From the NCBI GenBank assembly GCA_947258615.1, contig CAMYIX010000056.1, forward strand, positions 1 through 45,166: a DNA stretch of 45,166 nt. The letters are read 5' to 3'. Below, piece by piece: positions 38,917 through 45,166 of the stretch; positions within the stretch are counted from its first letter, which is position 1, and each line of letters opens with the position of its first letter. Both the position numbers and the translations under genes were made by a program. This DNA is from an uncultured Ectothiorhodospiraceae bacterium (GTDB lineage: Bacteria > Pseudomonadota > Gammaproteobacteria > UBA9214). The notes under the pieces were generated by a model. That model made no database searches and was not told the DNA's origin. It saw only the letters and a list, made by a program, of their open reading frames with translations.

Positions 38917-40893
38917 ATGACAGAATCCAGTGACACTCACGTAAAACCACAGACACCACGGCCCGACCGTCTGTGGCTCTCACGGTTTCTGCTGCCGGGG
39001 GGTACGATTGCCCTGCTGATCGTCACCATCCTTGCCTATGTTGGCATAACAAATATCGGCTTTCATTTTGATGACTACCCCAACATCGTCAATAATGATT
39101 CCATTCAATTAAACCGGTTTTCCCTGGAAGGATTCAGGGATGCCGTCCTGTACGCGAAAATCCCCAGCCGGGCCGTTGCAAATGCAAGCTTCGCCCTCGA
39201 CTGGTGGCGCGGTAGCGGTCGCCCCGAGGCCTACCTCGAAACCAACCTCGTATTGCACCTCATCAATGCCTTGCTGGTCGGTGGACTGCTGTTACTCACA
39301 CTCTCCTATCGACAGCGAACGCTGCCCCTGCCCGTCATCTGGGGCTGTCTGGTCGGCGCCGCGTTCTGGGCGCTGCACCCCATCCAGGTCCAGGCGGTTG
39401 CCTATATCGTCCAGCGCATGGCCGAACTGGCCGCCCTGTTTTCGTTAACGGCCGTGATCGCCTACCTGCTGGGGCGCCGGAACGAGGGCCTCCGCCGCTG
39501 GTTGTTGTACACAGTGGCCCTGATCGCCTTCGCGATGGGCATCCTTTCCAAGGAGAATGCCTGGATCACACCGCTGCTGATCTGGCTTGCCGAGTTCGGC
39601 ATCTGCCGCCACCGCGAGCCACTGGTCCGCCACCCACTCGATCGCTTGCTGCTGGCGCTGCCCCTGCTGCTGTTCGGGTATGGCCTCTGGGACCTGCTGG
39701 TAGAAGGCCCGTTGTACCGGGCGTTCATCGGCGAGACCTATGCGTTGCGGGACTTCACCCTGCAGGAGCGCCTGCTGACGCAGCCACGGGTGATCCTGTT
39801 CCATCTCTCCCAGCTGATCTGGCCGCTACCGGAACGCTTTTCCCTCGAACATGATTTCCCGCTTTCGCAGGGCCTGCTGGAACCGCCGGCAACGCTGGCT
39901 GCCCTGCTGCTGGTGTTTGCCTGGTGTGCTGCCGGATTGACCATGCTGCTGATACGCACACGCCGGCTTACCGGCTTCTTCATGCTCTGGCCACCACTGA
40001 CCCTGTCGATCGAAAGCAGCGTCATACCTCTGGAAATGATCTTCGAGCACCGCCTCTACCTTCCCCTGGCCGGCTTTGCCGGACTCGTAGCGCTGGCCGT
40101 TACCAGCCTATTGCGTCGAAGCAAGCCAGGGCTCATCACCGGCACGCTGGTGCCAGTGCTTTTCATCACCGCCTTGGTGGTGGCGGTTCACCAGCGGGTG
40201 GCCCTGTGGGGCGACCCGATCCGTTTCTATCAGGACATCCTTCGTCACGTGCCCGACTCGTCTCGCGCCTGGAACGGCCTGGGGCTTGCGCATGCAAATG
40301 CGGAACAAAACTCCGAAGCCGAATCGGCATTCACACGCGCCATCAGGCTCAACCCGGCCAACCAGATGGCATGGGGCAACCGCGGTGCAGTCCGTTCGAA
40401 GATAAAGGGAAGGGAACAGGAGGGGTTCGCTGATCTGGAGCAGGCGCTGCTGCTGAATAGCGATGCCACGCGCAGCCTCGTGAATCGTGGCAACCTGCTG
40501 CGACGCATGGACCAGCCCTCTCTGGCATTGCGGGACTACAACCGGGCGATCGAGGTCAGCCCCCGCTATGCGCTCGCCTGGAATAACCGCGGCCTGCTGC
40601 GACTCTCGACGCGGGACCATGCCGGTGCCCTCGAGGATTTCCACCGGGCGCTCAGGATCGAACCGGAAAACCCCGAATTCCTGGCCAATCGCGGCAGTGC
40701 CTGGCTGCTGGCCGGGCAACCCGCCCGGGCGCTGGCCGACCTGGAAGCGGCCCTTGGCCTGCGTCCACAGGATGCCGCACTGCACCACAACCTCGGTCTG
40801 GCCCACCGGCGCCTCGGGCAACCGGCCGCCGCGCAGGAACACCATGATATCGCCTGCCGACTGGGTCTCGACCGGGCCTGTCGCACGGACTGA
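38917..40893 (+). CDS. GT-C-like membrane protein with TPR repeats (paralogue 3)
   Basis: The 658-residue protein has TM1 (TIALLIVTILAYVGI) followed by GFHFDDYPNIVNN, then a polytopic region with HPIQVQAVAYIVQRM, SKENAWITPLLIWLAEFGI, FTLQERLLTQPRVILFHL and ESSVIPLEMIFEHRLYLPL. About six TPR units follow from about residue 435 (AWNGLGLAHANAEQNSEAES onward). It ends CRLGLDRACRTD, similar to the tails of paralogues 1 and 2. The gene starts 17 bases after paralogue 2. The conserved FDD loop is the candidate catalytic acidic motif of a GT-C fold. Substrate and donor are unknown. Confidence 0.82.
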   Translation: MTESSDTHVKPQTPRPDRLWLSRFLLPGGTIALLIVTILAYVGITNIGFHFDDYPNIVNNDSIQLNRFSLEGFRDAVLYAKIPSRAVANASFALDWWRGSGRPEAYLETNLVLHLINALLVGGLLLLTLSYRQRTLPLPVIWGCLVGAAFWALHPIQVQAVAYIVQRMAELAALFSLTAVIAYLLGRRNEGLRRWLLYTVALIAFAMGILSKENAWITPLLIWLAEFGICRHREPLVRHPLDRLLLALPLLLFGYGLWDLLVEGPLYRAFIGETYALRDFTLQERLLTQPRVILFHLSQLIWPLPERFSLEHDFPLSQGLLEPPATLAALLLVFAWCAAGLTMLLIRTRRLTGFFMLWPPLTLSIESSVIPLEMIFEHRLYLPLAGFAGLVALAVTSLLRRSKPGLITGTLVPVLFITALVVAVHQRVALWGDPIRFYQDILRHVPDSSRAWNGLGLAHANAEQNSEAESAFTRAIRLNPANQMAWGNRGAVRSKIKGREQEGFADLEQALLLNSDATRSLVNRGNLLRRMDQPSLALRDYNRAIEVSPRYALAWNNRGLLRLSTRDHAGALEDFHRALRIEPENPEFLANRGSAWLLAGQPARALADLEAALGLRPQDAALHHNLGLAHRRLGQPAAAQEHHDIACRLGLDRACRTD

Positions 40894-41013
40894 CCAGTCA
40901 CCGCGGCCTCTATACGGCAGGCTCACGAATACGCTGTCAGCGCTGTCCGGCGCAAGCGGGGTTTGATTGGATGGTGATCGGGAGCGGTGCGGGTCACACC
41001 GCGCGGGATGAGG

Positions 41014-41049
41014 AAAAATCCCGCGGACCGCACTGGCGGTCCGCGGGAT
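41014..41049 (-). terminator. rho-independent terminator of the cytochrome c5 gene
   Basis: A 14-bp perfect stem (ATCCCGCGGACCGC / GCGGTCCGCGGGAT) with loop ACTG is followed on the minus strand by TTTTT. It lies just after the stop of the cytochrome gene. It may also block read-through from the convergent TPR gene. Confidence 0.9.
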
Positions 41050-41060
41050 CGGGTGCTGAC

Positions 41061-41366
41061 TTACTTGGACTCGGAGACCATGTATTCCATGGAGGCCTTG
41101 AGGTCGTCGTCAGAGCAATCGGCACAGGCGCCCTTCGGCGGCATGGCGTTCTTGCCGTTCATGACGCTGGCCATCATGGCATCGTTGCCGGCGGCGATGC
41201 GAGCCGCCCAGGCCTCCTTGTCGCCCAGCTTGGGAGCACCGGCGGCGCCGGTGGCGTGGCAGGAAGCGCACTTGGCATCATAGGTGGCCTTGCCGTCAGC
41301 CGCCTGCGCGGTGGCGCCCAGGGTCATCATCAGCCCGGTGATTACAGCGATACTCAGTTTGGTCAT
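41061..41366 (-). CDS. cytochrome c5-type monoheme cytochrome
   Basis: The 101-residue protein has a signal peptide (ITGLMMTLGATAQAA), a single CASCH heme motif, a Met ligand in GKNAMPPKG, and the paired cysteines of CADCSDDD. That last disulfide-bearing turn is characteristic of the cytochrome c5 family. It is a small soluble periplasmic electron carrier, often a donor to terminal oxidases in gammaproteobacteria. The ATG is at 41364-41366 and the gene ends in a strong terminator, so it is monocistronic. It could link the periplasmic cytochrome pool to respiration. Confidence 0.92.
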   Translation of the reverse strand: MTKLSIAVITGLMMTLGATAQAADGKATYDAKCASCHATGAAGAPKLGDKEAWAARIAAGNDAMMASVMNGKNAMPPKGACADCSDDDLKASMEYMVSESK

Positions 41367-41696
41367 TGCAGTTACCTCTCGTTGGTCGGGAAGCCCCGTT
41401 CACCCGGGTTCCCCTTCAGTTAAGAAACCGGTCCGTAAAAAATTTCGCCACAGTCTATACCCGCCCCGTCGTGCCGTCTGTGACAAAGTCACGCACAGGC
41501 AGCCGCCGACAACGGCGACGCGGGGTGTGCGCATGGGGTGGCGTTAGATCCGAATCCGCGGATTTTGTCATCCGCGTATTATGGGAACTACGTATCCAAC
41601 TGATTGATAAGGGTGTATTCGGGCGGTAACACCCGTTGCAGAGGCGGATCAGCGTCCGGTCGCAAGGCCGGCGACCGGACGCGACCCGGGATGACT
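41367..41696. other. intergenic region with hairpins
   Basis: No gene is supported in these 330 bases. A strong 11-bp hairpin (GCGTCCGGTCG / CGACCGGACGC, 41652-41682) follows the hemerythrin-like gene and may end its transcript, although no T-run follows. A second small hairpin CGCGGAT-N6-ATCCGCG lies near 41560. No confident promoter was found for the cytochrome c5 gene. Confidence 0.5.
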
Positions 41697-42149
41697 TCAG
41701 GCGGCGGCGTGGTGCTGGTTACCGTTGATTTCGCGGATCAGCGGATAGAGCCTCTCGGTCTCATCCAGGATCCTGTCCAGGATCAGATGGAACATCTTCT
41801 CCGTATCATCCAGGAAACGGTCATGCTCGCCAATTGCCAGCGTCGGCGTCTTTTTCATCGGACACCACTCCTTGGAGTATTCGGCCATGATCTTCTTGAT
41901 CTCCTGCGAGCCGGACATGAAATTCCTGACCAGTTTCTGGATCTCGTGGTCGTCGTGCGTCAGCAGCTTGCTGATGAGGTCCCTGTCGACCAGATCGATG
42001 TGCTGCCTGACCTTGTCCATGTAGCGGTGGAAGAGCTCGCAACAGGCCCCGGTGTCGCACATGGTGCGTTCCTTGAACAGGTACAACAGCACGTTGGAGA
42101 GATCGGTGATATCGTGGTTCTGGGTGTGTAATTCTTCGTAAGTAATCAT
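41697..42149 (-). CDS. hemerythrin-like (HHE-type) helical protein
   Basis: The 150-residue cytoplasmic all-helical protein has spaced histidines and acidic residues. These include ELFHRYMDKVRQHIDLVDRDLI, LTHDDHEIQKLVRNF, GEHDRFLDDTEKMFH and the closing LDETERLYPLIREINGN, consistent with a hemerythrin four-helix bundle that binds a di-iron site. Three cysteines (MCDTGACC) lie near the N-terminus and one in EWCPMKK. Possible roles are oxygen or NO sensing or storage. The His/Asp assignment is by pattern only, so the family call is moderate. Direct repeats upstream (42241-42270) may control it. Confidence 0.6.
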   Translation of the reverse strand: MITYEELHTQNHDITDLSNVLLYLFKERTMCDTGACCELFHRYMDKVRQHIDLVDRDLISKLLTHDDHEIQKLVRNFMSGSQEIKKIMAEYSKEWCPMKKTPTLAIGEHDRFLDDTEKMFHLILDRILDETERLYPLIREINGNQHHAAA

Positions 42150-42240
42150 AACGGGCCCTTCGCTTTAAATTGTCACAGACAGCTGTTATATCGGAGTATA
42201 TCTGCATTGAGGCTAGGACGAAAATAAAGCCCTGTCAATG

Positions 42241-42270
42241 TACTGAATTATTTCAGTACCTACTGAATTA
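42241..42270. promoter_or_regulatory. direct repeat TACTGAATTA x2 with overlapping palindrome
   Basis: TACTGAATTA occurs at 42241-42250 and again at 42261-42270, exactly twenty bases apart, about two helical turns. The first copy also forms an imperfect palindrome GTACTGAATT/ATTTCAGTAC. It lies between the small exported protein gene and the hemerythrin-like gene. The spacing suggests a regulator binding site, though a weak terminator is possible. Confidence 0.4.
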
Positions 42271-42287
42271 ACAGCGGTCAAACGGCC

Positions 42288-42671
42288 TTATTTCAGGCAG
42301 TCAGGGACATGGAATTCGTCATCCAGGCCGTAGACCTCGTCGAACACCCCGTCGCAGTTGCTGTCGCGGATAACATAGTTGCGCAGGGCGGCTTCGTTAT
42401 CCCGCGTATTCAGGCTCCAGGCCCAGAGCCGCTCCTTGGTGGTAAAACTGACGATGCTGTCGCCATTGCCGTTCAGGTACTGCCCGATACGGGTCTCGTT
42501 GATCCCGTCGCCATCGCCGTCGCCGTCACGCTCGGCGTGCAGGTTGAAGCCCTCGAGATCGGGCGGGGTGAACTGGGCCGCCTCGAGCAGCGGGATTCCA
42601 TATATAAAGAGCGCCAGGCTGACTGACAGCCCCTTGAACCGGCGAACCCGGTTTCCGTTCTGAGATTTCAT
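42288..42671 (-). CDS. small exported protein with Asp/Gly-rich (calcium-type) loops
   Basis: The 127-residue protein has a signal segment (LSVSLALFIYGIPLLEAAQ). It contains the acidic loop ERDGDGDGDGINETRIGQYL followed by NGNGDSIVSF, and later RDSNCDGVFDEVYGLDDEF. These resemble EF-hand/dockerin-type calcium-binding loops with the D-x-[DN]-x-D-G pattern. The two cysteines (SNCDG, PDCLK) may form a disulfide. I do not recognise the family. It lies between the rhodanese gene and the hemerythrin-like gene. Confidence 0.65.
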   Translation of the reverse strand: MKSQNGNRVRRFKGLSVSLALFIYGIPLLEAAQFTPPDLEGFNLHAERDGDGDGDGINETRIGQYLNGNGDSIVSFTTKERLWAWSLNTRDNEAALRNYVIRDSNCDGVFDEVYGLDDEFHVPDCLK

Positions 42672-42690
42672 ATCACTGACTCCATCAATA

Positions 42691-42756
42691 AAGGTGTCAG
42701 GAACCTTTTCTCTTCAGAGTAACTGAACGTGCGTAAAAAAAGGTTCCTGACACCTT
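42691..42756. repeat. 19-bp perfect inverted repeat (AAGGTGTCAGGAACCTTTT)
   Basis: The left arm (42691-42709) and right arm (42738-42756) are perfect reverse complements separated by 28 bases. Each arm itself folds (AAGGT...ACCTT). On the minus strand the first arm is followed by a T-run, so it could terminate the rhodanese transcript. The motif resembles the dispersed 'GGTGTCAGG-ACC' elements seen in many proteobacteria. No transposase is present. Confidence 0.7.
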
Positions 42757-42761
42757 AGCCC

Positions 42762-43214
42762 CTACCAGCTGCTCTTTTTCACGCCGCCCTTTTCATAGGG
42801 GTGCTTGTCCCTCAACCAGGTCTGGAAAGACCCTTCGAGGTGATAGACATTGTCGATGTCATTGGCATAGAGCACCGGCTCGGCCTGCAGGGTGCGGGAG
42901 CCATTGATGCAGTAGATCAGTACACCGTTGTCGTGCCTGAATTCCTTCAGGCGCTCTTCAAGCTCTTCCAACGGTATGTTGACCGCACCGGGGATGTGCG
43001 CGATCCCGTATTCGGCTGGTGAGCGCAGGTCCACGACCAGCGGCGGTGCCTCTGTATCGAGTTTGGCCTGCAGCTCCGCCGGCGTCAGGCCGGGCGAGAG
43101 GTAATCGTCATTGGCCGCAACATTGAACGACAGCAGTGCCGCCAGCAGCAAATAATATCCCTGCTGCAGCAGGACCGAACCTGTAGCAAAATGTAGCATG
43201 CCCCCTGTTTTCAT
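42762..43214 (-). CDS. exported rhodanese-domain protein
   Basis: The 150-residue protein has an N-terminal hydrophobic segment (YYLLLAALLSFNVAAND) and a rhodanese fold. It contains VVDLRSPAEYGIAHIPGAVNIPLEEL and the active-site loop CINGSRT, with the catalytic cysteine at about residue 105. Such proteins move sulfane sulfur, which suits a sulfide-oxidising cell. The start MKTGG at 43212-43214 precedes the hydrophobic segment by about 15 residues. It is on the same strand as the foldase gene upstream (gap 29 bases), so the two may be co-transcribed. Confidence 0.87.
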   Translation of the reverse strand: MKTGGMLHFATGSVLLQQGYYLLLAALLSFNVAANDDYLSPGLTPAELQAKLDTEAPPLVVDLRSPAEYGIAHIPGAVNIPLEELEERLKEFRHDNGVLIYCINGSRTLQAEPVLYANDIDNVYHLEGSFQTWLRDKHPYEKGGVKKSSW

Positions 43215-43243
43215 TGTTCGCAGCCCCGTATAGCGGGTTACCT

Positions 43244-44791
43244 TCAGGGATTCAGCACTTCCTGCATTTCCTTGAGCCGCTGCTCGGTTACCGAACCGGG
43301 CTCCTCTGCCTTCTCGGCCAGTTGCTTGACCATGTCGGCCTCCTGCTGCGCCAGGCGCACGATCCGGTCTTCGTAGACCTCGACCGTGAAGTCATTTTTT
43401 CTCAGGTTGATCGTGTAGTCGTCCATTTCGGCATGGAGGTATTTGCGCCGGGCCTCCTTGCGGGTCGCCTCCTCATCGAGGTTCTCGCGCTGTGCCGCAC
43501 GCACGTCCTGTACCGTCATCAGGTGCCAGACCTCGCCGACCTGCACCGGCCCGCCGATCTCGCCCGGCCCCAGGGAAAAGACCACCTCTTCCAGACCCGG
43601 CAGCACCTTGCCCTTCTGTACCCAGCCGATCTCGCCCAGGTCCTTCTTGGCATCGGGCGCAATCGAGTGGCGCGATACCGCTTCGAATATGGTCAGCTCG
43701 CCCGCCCCTATCCTGCGCTTGATGTCCTTCGCCTCCGCCTCGGTCGCCAGCACCACCATCTGCACCCTGCGGAACTCGGGGATGGTGATCGTGTGCTTGT
43801 TTGCCTTGAAGAATTCCTCAAGCTGGGCATCCGAGGGCGCCATCTCGCGGGCCAGGTTGGCCCGGTGGATATTGATGAGACGGGTCTTTTTGTACTCATT
43901 CACACGGGCCTGATAGACCCTGTCCTGCTCCAGACCGGCTGAGCGTGCCTTTTGTGCCATCAGGCGGGTATCGATCTCCCGCTGCAGGGCCTTCAGGCGT
44001 GCGTCGACCACCATGGCAAGCGGGTCCCTGTGGGTTGCGGCGATGCCGGCCGCCGTGAGGATGCCCCGGGTCTCACCCCAGCTGATTGTTTCACCGCCCA
44101 CCTCGGCCACCGGAACAGCGTCACTGCGCCCGTCATCGCCAGCCGGATCAAAATTTTTCTGATAGACCGTGATCTCATAACCCTCGCGCAGCTGGTTGCG
44201 CTGGTTTATCCGCCGATCCTCGATTTTTTGCTTACCCAGTGCCGCCTTGATCTGCATGCGCGCCTCTTCGCTGAATTCCGTCCCGGGCACAACCGCTTCC
44301 TTGAAATAGGTCTCGACTTCCTCATCGCTCACCGAGACATCGCCCAGCGCATGCTTCACATACTGCTCTGACAGCATCCCGTGGGTAAAACGCTGCAAAT
44401 CGCGCTGGTACTGCGGATCCTTGTCCACGCCCTTGCGCAGGGCATCCAGGTAGATCAGGTTGGCGTCGATTATCTTGTCCAGCAGTGTGATGCGCACCAT
44501 ATCCCGCGCGGGCGTACCCAGGGCGGGGATGGAGAGGCCCACCACGGCGGCGCTGTTGAGCATGACGTTGATTTCGCCAAAGGTGATGGCCTCATCGCCG
44601 ACACGGGCAATGACATCACCCCGTTCAGCCCCGCCGGTCTTCGCGGCTTGTCCGCTACTGGCGCTGTCCGCCTGAGGCGTCTGTTGAGTGCCAGCCACGG
44701 CCGACCGGGGTGCATCGCTGCTGGCGGCCAGTACCAGCATGCCGGACAACAAGGGGGGAAGCAGTACAACCATTCGTAATAATCGATTCAT
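43244..44791 (-). CDS. large periplasmic parvulin-type peptidyl-prolyl isomerase
   Basis: The 515-residue protein begins MNRLLRMVVLLPPLLSGMLVLAASS (export signal) and has a long SurA/PrsA-like helical chaperone region. VGDEAITFGEINVMLNSA is repeated in diverged form as VGGETISWGETRGILTAAG, suggesting two chaperone units. One parvulin domain at about 325-425 contains RVQMVVLATEAEAKDI, AVSRHSIAPDAKKDLGEIGWVQKG and LGPGEIGGPVQVGEVWHLMTV. I take the ATG at 44789-44791, giving a standard signal. It is longer than typical PrsA. It may fold the secreted cytochromes or barrel proteins. Confidence 0.83.
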   Translation of the reverse strand: MNRLLRMVVLLPPLLSGMLVLAASSDAPRSAVAGTQQTPQADSASSGQAAKTGGAERGDVIARVGDEAITFGEINVMLNSAAVVGLSIPALGTPARDMVRITLLDKIIDANLIYLDALRKGVDKDPQYQRDLQRFTHGMLSEQYVKHALGDVSVSDEEVETYFKEAVVPGTEFSEEARMQIKAALGKQKIEDRRINQRNQLREGYEITVYQKNFDPAGDDGRSDAVPVAEVGGETISWGETRGILTAAGIAATHRDPLAMVVDARLKALQREIDTRLMAQKARSAGLEQDRVYQARVNEYKKTRLINIHRANLAREMAPSDAQLEEFFKANKHTITIPEFRRVQMVVLATEAEAKDIKRRIGAGELTIFEAVSRHSIAPDAKKDLGEIGWVQKGKVLPGLEEVVFSLGPGEIGGPVQVGEVWHLMTVQDVRAAQRENLDEEATRKEARRKYLHAEMDDYTINLRKNDFTVEVYEDRIVRLAQQEADMVKQLAEKAEEPGSVTEQRLKEMQEVLNP

Positions 44792-45166
44792 TGTAATTAT
44801 CTCGTAATCATGAAACACGTAACCAACCCGGTATCTCGCAACGATTGACGCGCTGGAGAGCGAGGTATTCTTAATATTACCATGGCAACATAACTATTCA
44901 CGCCGATCGGTCGCGCCCTGGAGGATTCGCCTGCACCGGACCTGTTTAGCAGCAGGAGCGGCGTGCGTGCTGCGACCGGCCCCAACTTGATTGACCCTGA
45001 GGTCCACAAGTTGTGTAGGTTGGGCAAAGGAGCGCAGCGACGTGCCCAACAGAACAGTCCTTAATTATTGGGCACGCTGCGCTTTGCCCATATATGGTCT
45101 CCTCCCGTTTTGCAAGATTTTGCCTGGGCGGTGACAGGGACAGGATTGCTCTCATATATCCGGCCT
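44792..45166. other. gene-free end of window
   Basis: Apart from the inverted repeat at 45020-45090, I see no supported coding sequence or clear promoter in these 375 bases. The region may continue into a gene outside the window. Confidence 0.4.
45020..45090. repeat. inverted-repeat element (TTGGGCA...GCGCAGCG...TGCCCAA type)
   Basis: The left arm TTGGGCAAAGGAGCGCAGCG-ACGTGCCCAA (45020-45049) is matched in reverse by TTGGGCACGCTGCGCTTTGCCCA (45068-45090), with two 2-base insertions in the left arm. The elements resemble the dispersed 'GTTGGGC...GCGCAGCG' repeats of environmental proteobacteria. No transposase is encoded. Confidence 0.7.

Overview
The window is GC-rich, dense bacterial DNA. 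It most likely comes from a sulfur-oxidising gammaproteobacterium. This is inferred from a flavocytochrome c sulfide dehydrogenase pair (fccAB), a cytochrome c5-type protein, HemN, and gammaproteobacterial-style dispersed palindromes. I could run no searches, so the taxonomy stays tentative. The most striking property is the heme load: 39 CxxCH motifs in 11 genes.

Layout. 1-74 is the 3' part of a tRNA-Leu. 236-3608 holds a Crp/Fnr regulator, a PilJ-type sensor-domain protein and hemN. 3605-11877 is a sensory block: two exported 'two-component propeller' proteins, a 24-residue peptide gene, a sigma54-dependent NtrC-type regulator and two membrane histidine kinases. 11878-24738 is one long minus-strand run. 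In transcription order it encodes a parvulin-type foldase, an outer-membrane beta-barrel, triheme A1, triheme B1, exported helical C1, C2, B2, A2, an NHL-repeat lipoprotein, an 11-heme cytochrome, ResB, CcsA and a TPR protein. 24890-28004 holds a tetraheme cytochrome resembling OmcE (the Geobacter cytochrome that polymerises into nanowires) and two triheme class-I-type cytochromes. 28175-31038 (plus) is an NHL lipoprotein followed by fccA and fccB. 31299-32279 is a second stand-alone OmcE-like tetraheme protein. 32818-34319 holds a DUF4136-type lipoprotein and a small NnrS-like membrane protein. 34435-40893 holds three paralogous membrane proteins with a GT-C/O-mannosyltransferase-like front half and a TPR tail; one carries an apparent frameshift. 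41061-44791 holds cytochrome c5, a hemerythrin-like protein, a small exported protein, a rhodanese and a second parvulin-type foldase.

How it may work. I read the core as a porin-cytochrome and cytochrome-filament system for moving electrons across and beyond the outer membrane. It carries its own foldases, System II heme-attachment machinery (ResB/CcsA), NHL propellers and periplasmic triheme carriers. Three proteins share the OmcE-type layout: an N-terminal H-[DN]-L, then CxxCHTPx, CLSCHDG, a heme-3 CxxCHDPH and a final CxxCH. One of them continues into seven more hemes. The regulatory DNA supports a dedicated circuit. A good sigma54 promoter precedes the OmcE-like gene (25773-25789). A near-identical 16-bp palindrome (TTCCC-N6-GGGAA) lies upstream both of that promoter and of a sigma54-like promoter in front of the histidine kinase/NtrC operon. 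I therefore infer that the encoded NtrC-type regulator controls its own operon and the putative nanowire gene. Sulfide oxidation through FccAB could feed or share this chain. All functional links are inferred from sequence.
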